Shown one piece after another: positions 44,040-46,808 of a stretch of DNA of 46,808 nucleotides. Location: assembly GCA_021791715.1 (NCBI GenBank), contig JAJYWB010000047.1, positions 1-46,808 of the forward strand. Reading direction: 5' to 3'. Source of the DNA: Planctomycetota bacterium. GTDB taxonomy: Bacteria; Planctomycetota; Planctomycetia; Isosphaerales; Isosphaeraceae. The notes beneath the pieces are model-generated. The model worked only from the letters and a program-made list of their open reading frames with translations, ran no database searches and was not told where the DNA came from. How positions within the stretch are numbered: the stretch's first letter is position 1; each line of letters opens with the position of its first letter. The position numbers and the translations under genes are program-made.

Positions 44040-44105
44040 ATGAAACAATCGAAAAAATCGGCTCAAGTCGTTCAATCGACGCGACCGATACAAGTTCAAC
44101 GATAA
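44040..44105 (+). CDS. Possible 21-residue small ORF upstream of the cyclophilin gene
   Basis: ATG 44040 is preceded by GAGGAA with 5-nt spacing, and the frame reads MKQSKKSAQVVQSTRPIQVQR before TAA. The product is basic. It ends 76 nt before the next start. Could be a leader peptide or chance; the ribosome-binding site is the only support. Confidence 0.3.
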   Translation: MKQSKKSAQVVQSTRPIQVQR

Positions 44106-44181
44106 GGAATCGTGCCGATCGTGTTTCGCGCGGCGGGCGCCGACACAAGAGATCGGTGGGAAGGACGCGGAGGTGGCCGAG

Positions 44182-45825
44182 ATGGAACGACGCGAAGCGG
44201 GCCGGATCTTTTTTCAACCCGCGGATCGCTCGAGCGTGAAATCGCGCGGCGGCCGTCCCAAAACGACGTTGAAGCCGAGGATCGAATCGCTCGAGGATCG
44301 CCGCGTTCCCGCCGCGGCTTCGCTCAACCCGATCTCCAACCTTTCGATCGCTCCCGGCCAGGGATTCCAGATCCCGCTTACGACGACGAACACCGATAAT
44401 CAAACATATAGCGTTACGTCATCGAATCCCGAGATCAAGGCCGCGGTCTCGACGGGGGAGTTCATGACGATCAACGTCACCCACGCGTCGAGCGGACCGA
44501 ACGATCCCGCGTTCCAGGGATCGATGGTGTACCAACTGTTCGATCACCTCACCCCGATCGCCACATCTCGAATCGAAGAACTTGTGAATCAGGGCTTTTA
44601 CACGGGGAAGAACTTTCATCGCGTCGCCAATCAATTTCCCGACGCCACGCATTACATCGTTCAGGGGGGATCGGTCAACGGCGACGGCACGGGGAACATC
44701 AACCAGCCGGGATTCCCGTTCCCGAACGAGATTTTACCTCAGCTTTCGTTTAATGGAACATATCAACTAGCGCTTGCAAACGCGGGTCCGAACACGAACG
44801 AATCGCAATTCTTCGTGACGACGGGATCGCCGACGTTCCTCGACGGCAATTATACGATCTTCGGCCAGCTCGTTTCGGGACAGTCGATCGTTCAAGATAT
44901 GACGAAAGTTGCGCTTAACGGCACGACCCCCGTTTCGCCGATTTTGATGAGCTCGGTCACGCTTTCAAAAGTCAACCCCGACGGCGTTCTGCACATCGAC
45001 GCGACCGCGGCGGGTCCGGGCCAAAGCTCGACCGTCACCGTCACCGCGACCGACCCGACGACGCACACCACCGCGACCCAAACCTTCACCGTCACGACGA
45101 CGGGAAGCTCGACACCCGTCGGCAATACCGGCGCGGTCCGCCAGATCGGCCCCGTCCTCATCGTCGATCCCCCCGTCTCGTTCACCAAAAACCTCCCCTA
45201 CAACATCGCCGTCGGCGAAGTTGGGGGCGCCATCCAGGTGATGGTCAACGGCGAGGTCGACACGATTCAACCCGCCGCATCGTCAATCCAATATATCATC
45301 ATTTATGGAAACAAAGGGAACGATAATATTCAGGTGAATCCCGACGTGACGATCCCGATGACGATCGACGGCGGCCACGGCGGCGTGAACGTGATTCAGG
45401 CGGGGGGCGGGGTGACGACGGTGCACGGCTGGTTCGGCTACAACACGATCATCGGCGGTCCGCAAGATTCGCTCATCGGCCGCAAGGGACGCGTCCGTTT
45501 CATTCCAACGCCCGGGGGCGATTTCCTCATCTTCGCGGGCGTTCCCCACGTCACCCGATTCCACACGTATCCTCCCTCGGGAACGTTTTACACCTTCGTC
45601 AACAATAAACTCGTCCCCGTGAGCGAGGCGAACAAACTCCATCATCCCTCGGCGCCCAAACTCCACGCCGTCGCGCCGGCGCGGCATGTTTTCCCGACAA
45701 AACATCAGGTCTCTTCAACCCCGGTTCAAAACGTCCCCGTCGGCGTGGGAGTGAAACACGGACTGTTTTACAGCTCGTTCCGCCGCAAACCCGTTCACAA
45801 TATTTCTCCTCAACCAAAAGCATAA
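44182..45825 (+). CDS. Surface-exported cyclophilin-type peptidyl-prolyl isomerase
   Basis: About 547 residues. The N-terminal region carries KPRIESLEDRRVPAA (LEDRRVPA at about residues 37-44), the planctomycete sorting motif that marks exported proteins without a classical signal. A cadherin-like stretch precedes a cyclophilin domain (~residues 110-260): FYTGKNFHRVANQFP with the catalytic FHR, YIVQGGSV, LALANAGPNTNESQFFVT and LDGNYTIFGQLVSG. The His at the end of the active site is Tyr here. The C-terminal half has beta-rich repeats like the RTX/adhesin type (GNKGNDNIQVNPDVTIP, HGGVNVIQAGGG) and a Lys/His-rich end. GGAGG 8 nt before ATG 44182 sets the start over GTG 44173. Confidence 0.9.
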   Translation: MERREAGRIFFQPADRSSVKSRGGRPKTTLKPRIESLEDRRVPAAASLNPISNLSIAPGQGFQIPLTTTNTDNQTYSVTSSNPEIKAAVSTGEFMTINVTHASSGPNDPAFQGSMVYQLFDHLTPIATSRIEELVNQGFYTGKNFHRVANQFPDATHYIVQGGSVNGDGTGNINQPGFPFPNEILPQLSFNGTYQLALANAGPNTNESQFFVTTGSPTFLDGNYTIFGQLVSGQSIVQDMTKVALNGTTPVSPILMSSVTLSKVNPDGVLHIDATAAGPGQSSTVTVTATDPTTHTTATQTFTVTTTGSSTPVGNTGAVRQIGPVLIVDPPVSFTKNLPYNIAVGEVGGAIQVMVNGEVDTIQPAASSIQYIIIYGNKGNDNIQVNPDVTIPMTIDGGHGGVNVIQAGGGVTTVHGWFGYNTIIGGPQDSLIGRKGRVRFIPTPGGDFLIFAGVPHVTRFHTYPPSGTFYTFVNNKLVPVSEANKLHHPSAPKLHAVAPARHVFPTKHQVSSTPVQNVPVGVGVKHGLFYSSFRRKPVHNISPQPKA

Positions 45826-45990
45826 TCATAAATAACAATTAATACATAGATTTCTATGGATTCTCTGATTCGTCGCATCCTCCCGGTTCTGTAAGCCCGA
45901 ACAGCTTGAGCGCGCCGCGTCCTCGATCACATGATGGATCGATCGACTCGACGTGATCGAGTCGATCTCCACGGCTTCGAGACGAACACG

Positions 45991-46485
45991 ATGAGGCCGA
46001 CGCGTCCCGCGGCTTTCTTCGCGTTGATCGGCGCGGCGGCGCTCGTTTGGCCGTCGTCGCGATTCCGCGCGCCCGCGCCGGTACGCCTCGAGCCGATCCC
46101 CGAGATCGTCGTTCCGACGAACGTCTCGCGGCTCGTCGCCGATAATTCCACCCGGCCGACGCTGATCGACGCGTCGTTCTTGAACCGTCGCGGTCCGGCG
46201 ATCGACGTCAATTCGGCGCCCGCCGAACAGCTCGAAATCCTTCCAAGGATCGGCCCGAGCCTCGCCAAACGCATTGTCGAAGAGCGCGCGAAAGGCCCGT
46301 TCCGCTCGGCCGACGATCTCCGCAAACGTGTGAAAGGGATCGGCACCGTTACCGCGGCTTCGCTCAAGCATTATCTCGTTCCGCCGACGATCGATTCGCC
46401 CCGCCGAACGCTTCGAGAGACTCCCCCGACCCGCGGCGCCCAATCCGATCCCTCGGGTCGCGAGAACCCTCAAATCAACCCGTAA
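45991..46485 (+). CDS. ComEA-like helix-hairpin-helix protein
   Basis: About 164 residues. A short membrane anchor (MRPTRPAAFFALIGAAALVW) is followed by a linker and a double HhH domain: IDVNSAPAEQLEILPRIGPSLAKRIVEERA and GPFRSADDLRKRVKGIG are seen (quoted here as VNSAPAEQLEILPRIGPSLA and FRSADDLRKRVKGIG). ComEA-type proteins bind DNA outside the membrane during uptake, but many planctomycete copies stand alone. Start 45991 has GAGACG upstream; ATG 45931 is possible. The C-terminus is Pro/Arg-rich. No other competence gene is in the window. Confidence 0.88.
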   Translation: MRPTRPAAFFALIGAAALVWPSSRFRAPAPVRLEPIPEIVVPTNVSRLVADNSTRPTLIDASFLNRRGPAIDVNSAPAEQLEILPRIGPSLAKRIVEERAKGPFRSADDLRKRVKGIGTVTAASLKHYLVPPTIDSPRRTLRETPPTRGAQSDPSGRENPQINP

Positions 46486-46546
46486 AGCCCGTTCAGGACG
46501 TCGATTGCACAAATTGATTATAAATTAAATTTTGATTATATTATTT

Positions 46547-46658
46547 GGGAGGGCGAACCTCCCGGTGAGCCTCTTCGCAAAATCCCCGATGAAACGGCGA
46601 AGTTCTTCGCATGAAATATTTATATACGAATATGGCTCACCAGGAGGTTCGCCCTCCC
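46547..46658. repeat. 112-bp hairpin (MITE-like) element, copy C
   Basis: The left arm at 46547-46571 and right arm at 46634-46658 differ at one position, a possible G-U pair. The 62-nt core shares only short words with copy A (GATG, GGCGAA, CTTCG, ATGAAAT). The right arm continues without a break into a 20-bp minisatellite. Confidence 0.85.
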
Positions 46659-46808
46659 AATTTCAGGTTCGCCCTCCCAATTTCAGGTTCGCCCTCCCCA
46701 TTTCGGGTTCGATGTCCCCATTTCGGGTTCGATGTCCCCATTTCGGGTTCGATGTCCCCATTTCGGGTTCGATGTCCCCATTTCGGGTTCGATGTCCCCA
46801 TTTCGGGT
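46646..46808. repeat. 20-bp minisatellite seeded at the right arm of hairpin copy C
   Basis: Exact 20-bp units start at 46646, 46666, 46686, 46706, 46726, 46746, 46766 and 46786, then a partial unit to the window end. The first two read GGTTCGCCCTCCCAATTTCA. The third changes to a C-rich ending, and the last five are identical (GGTTCGATGTCCCCATTTCG). The first unit begins inside the hairpin arm. The sequence is related (18 of 20) to the reverse complement of the 20-bp sub-repeat at the left end of the window. Confidence 0.97.

Noticed and set aside
1..46808. tRNA, rRNA or riboswitch genes
   Set aside because: I looked for T-arm and acceptor pairings and for conserved riboswitch cores in the larger spacers and found none, though a covariance search could still find a diverged RNA.

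Overview
The window reads as a chromosomal piece of a planctomycete, probably Isosphaeraceae-like. The evidence is a secreted protein with the planctomycete LEDRRVPA sorting motif, a DUF1559-type prepilin, a long kinase fused to SRPBCC, DUF5939 and cyclase-like domains, an McsA/McsB arginine-kinase operon, and a sequence very rich in the palindrome CGATCG. I placed it from protein motifs only; no rRNA or tRNA gene was seen. About 38 genes are supported, mostly short operons or single genes on both strands with AT-richer spacers. I saw no transposase, integrase, phage gene or CRISPR array.

Layout. 1-570: tandem repeats and a 113-bp hairpin element. 576-2673 (minus): mcsA-like, mcsA-like, mcsB, with 4-nt overlaps and a near-consensus promoter. 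3107-6578 (plus): trpE, then three tandem paralogues of an unrecognised family. 6671-7603 (minus): a PfkB sugar-phosphate kinase. 7915-8025: a second hairpin element. 8074-12252 (minus): a four-gene operon for an OPA-type transporter, a PhnZ-like HD oxygenase, an FAD amine oxidase and a phosphonatase-like HAD hydrolase. This is the clearest pathway in the window: uptake and breakdown of an aminophosphonate. 12591-15995 (plus): a small membrane stress protein and two repeat-containing secreted proteins. 16377-20780 (minus): a small lipoprotein and a 1224-residue pseudokinase-kinase-SRPBCC-DUF5939-cyclase-like fusion. 21050-23184 (minus): a TIM-barrel PEP-hydrolase-like protein and a UPF0261/Tm-1-like protein.

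23812-25320 (plus): coiled-coil DUF2325 protein. 25418-26649: a 60-bp tandem repeat and a solute-binding lipoprotein without a permease. 27025-29109: a small membrane protein, a GT4 glycosyltransferase and hypoxanthine phosphoribosyltransferase. 29543-30598: an orphan DNA methyltransferase with a terminator. 31355-32873: a lipoprotein and a DUF1559 prepilin. 33092-36753: a CrtI-like FAD enzyme, a Rieske ferredoxin, a GNAT enzyme and a small conserved protein. 36827-39643 (minus): a TPR protein and an SDR. 39828-43838 (plus): an MlaE-like permease, an MCE protein with an OmpA-like C-terminus, and an FHA-GAF histidine kinase. 44182-46485 (plus): a surface cyclophilin and a ComEA-like HhH protein. 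46547-46808: a third hairpin element running into a 20-bp minisatellite related to the one at the left end.

The most promising material for new biology is the compact aminophosphonate operon with two possible routes for one substrate, the family of ~112-bp hairpin elements that appears to seed minisatellites, the three-paralogue family beside trpE, the MCE-OmpA fusion, and the kinase fused to a cyclase-like domain with altered metal-binding residues.
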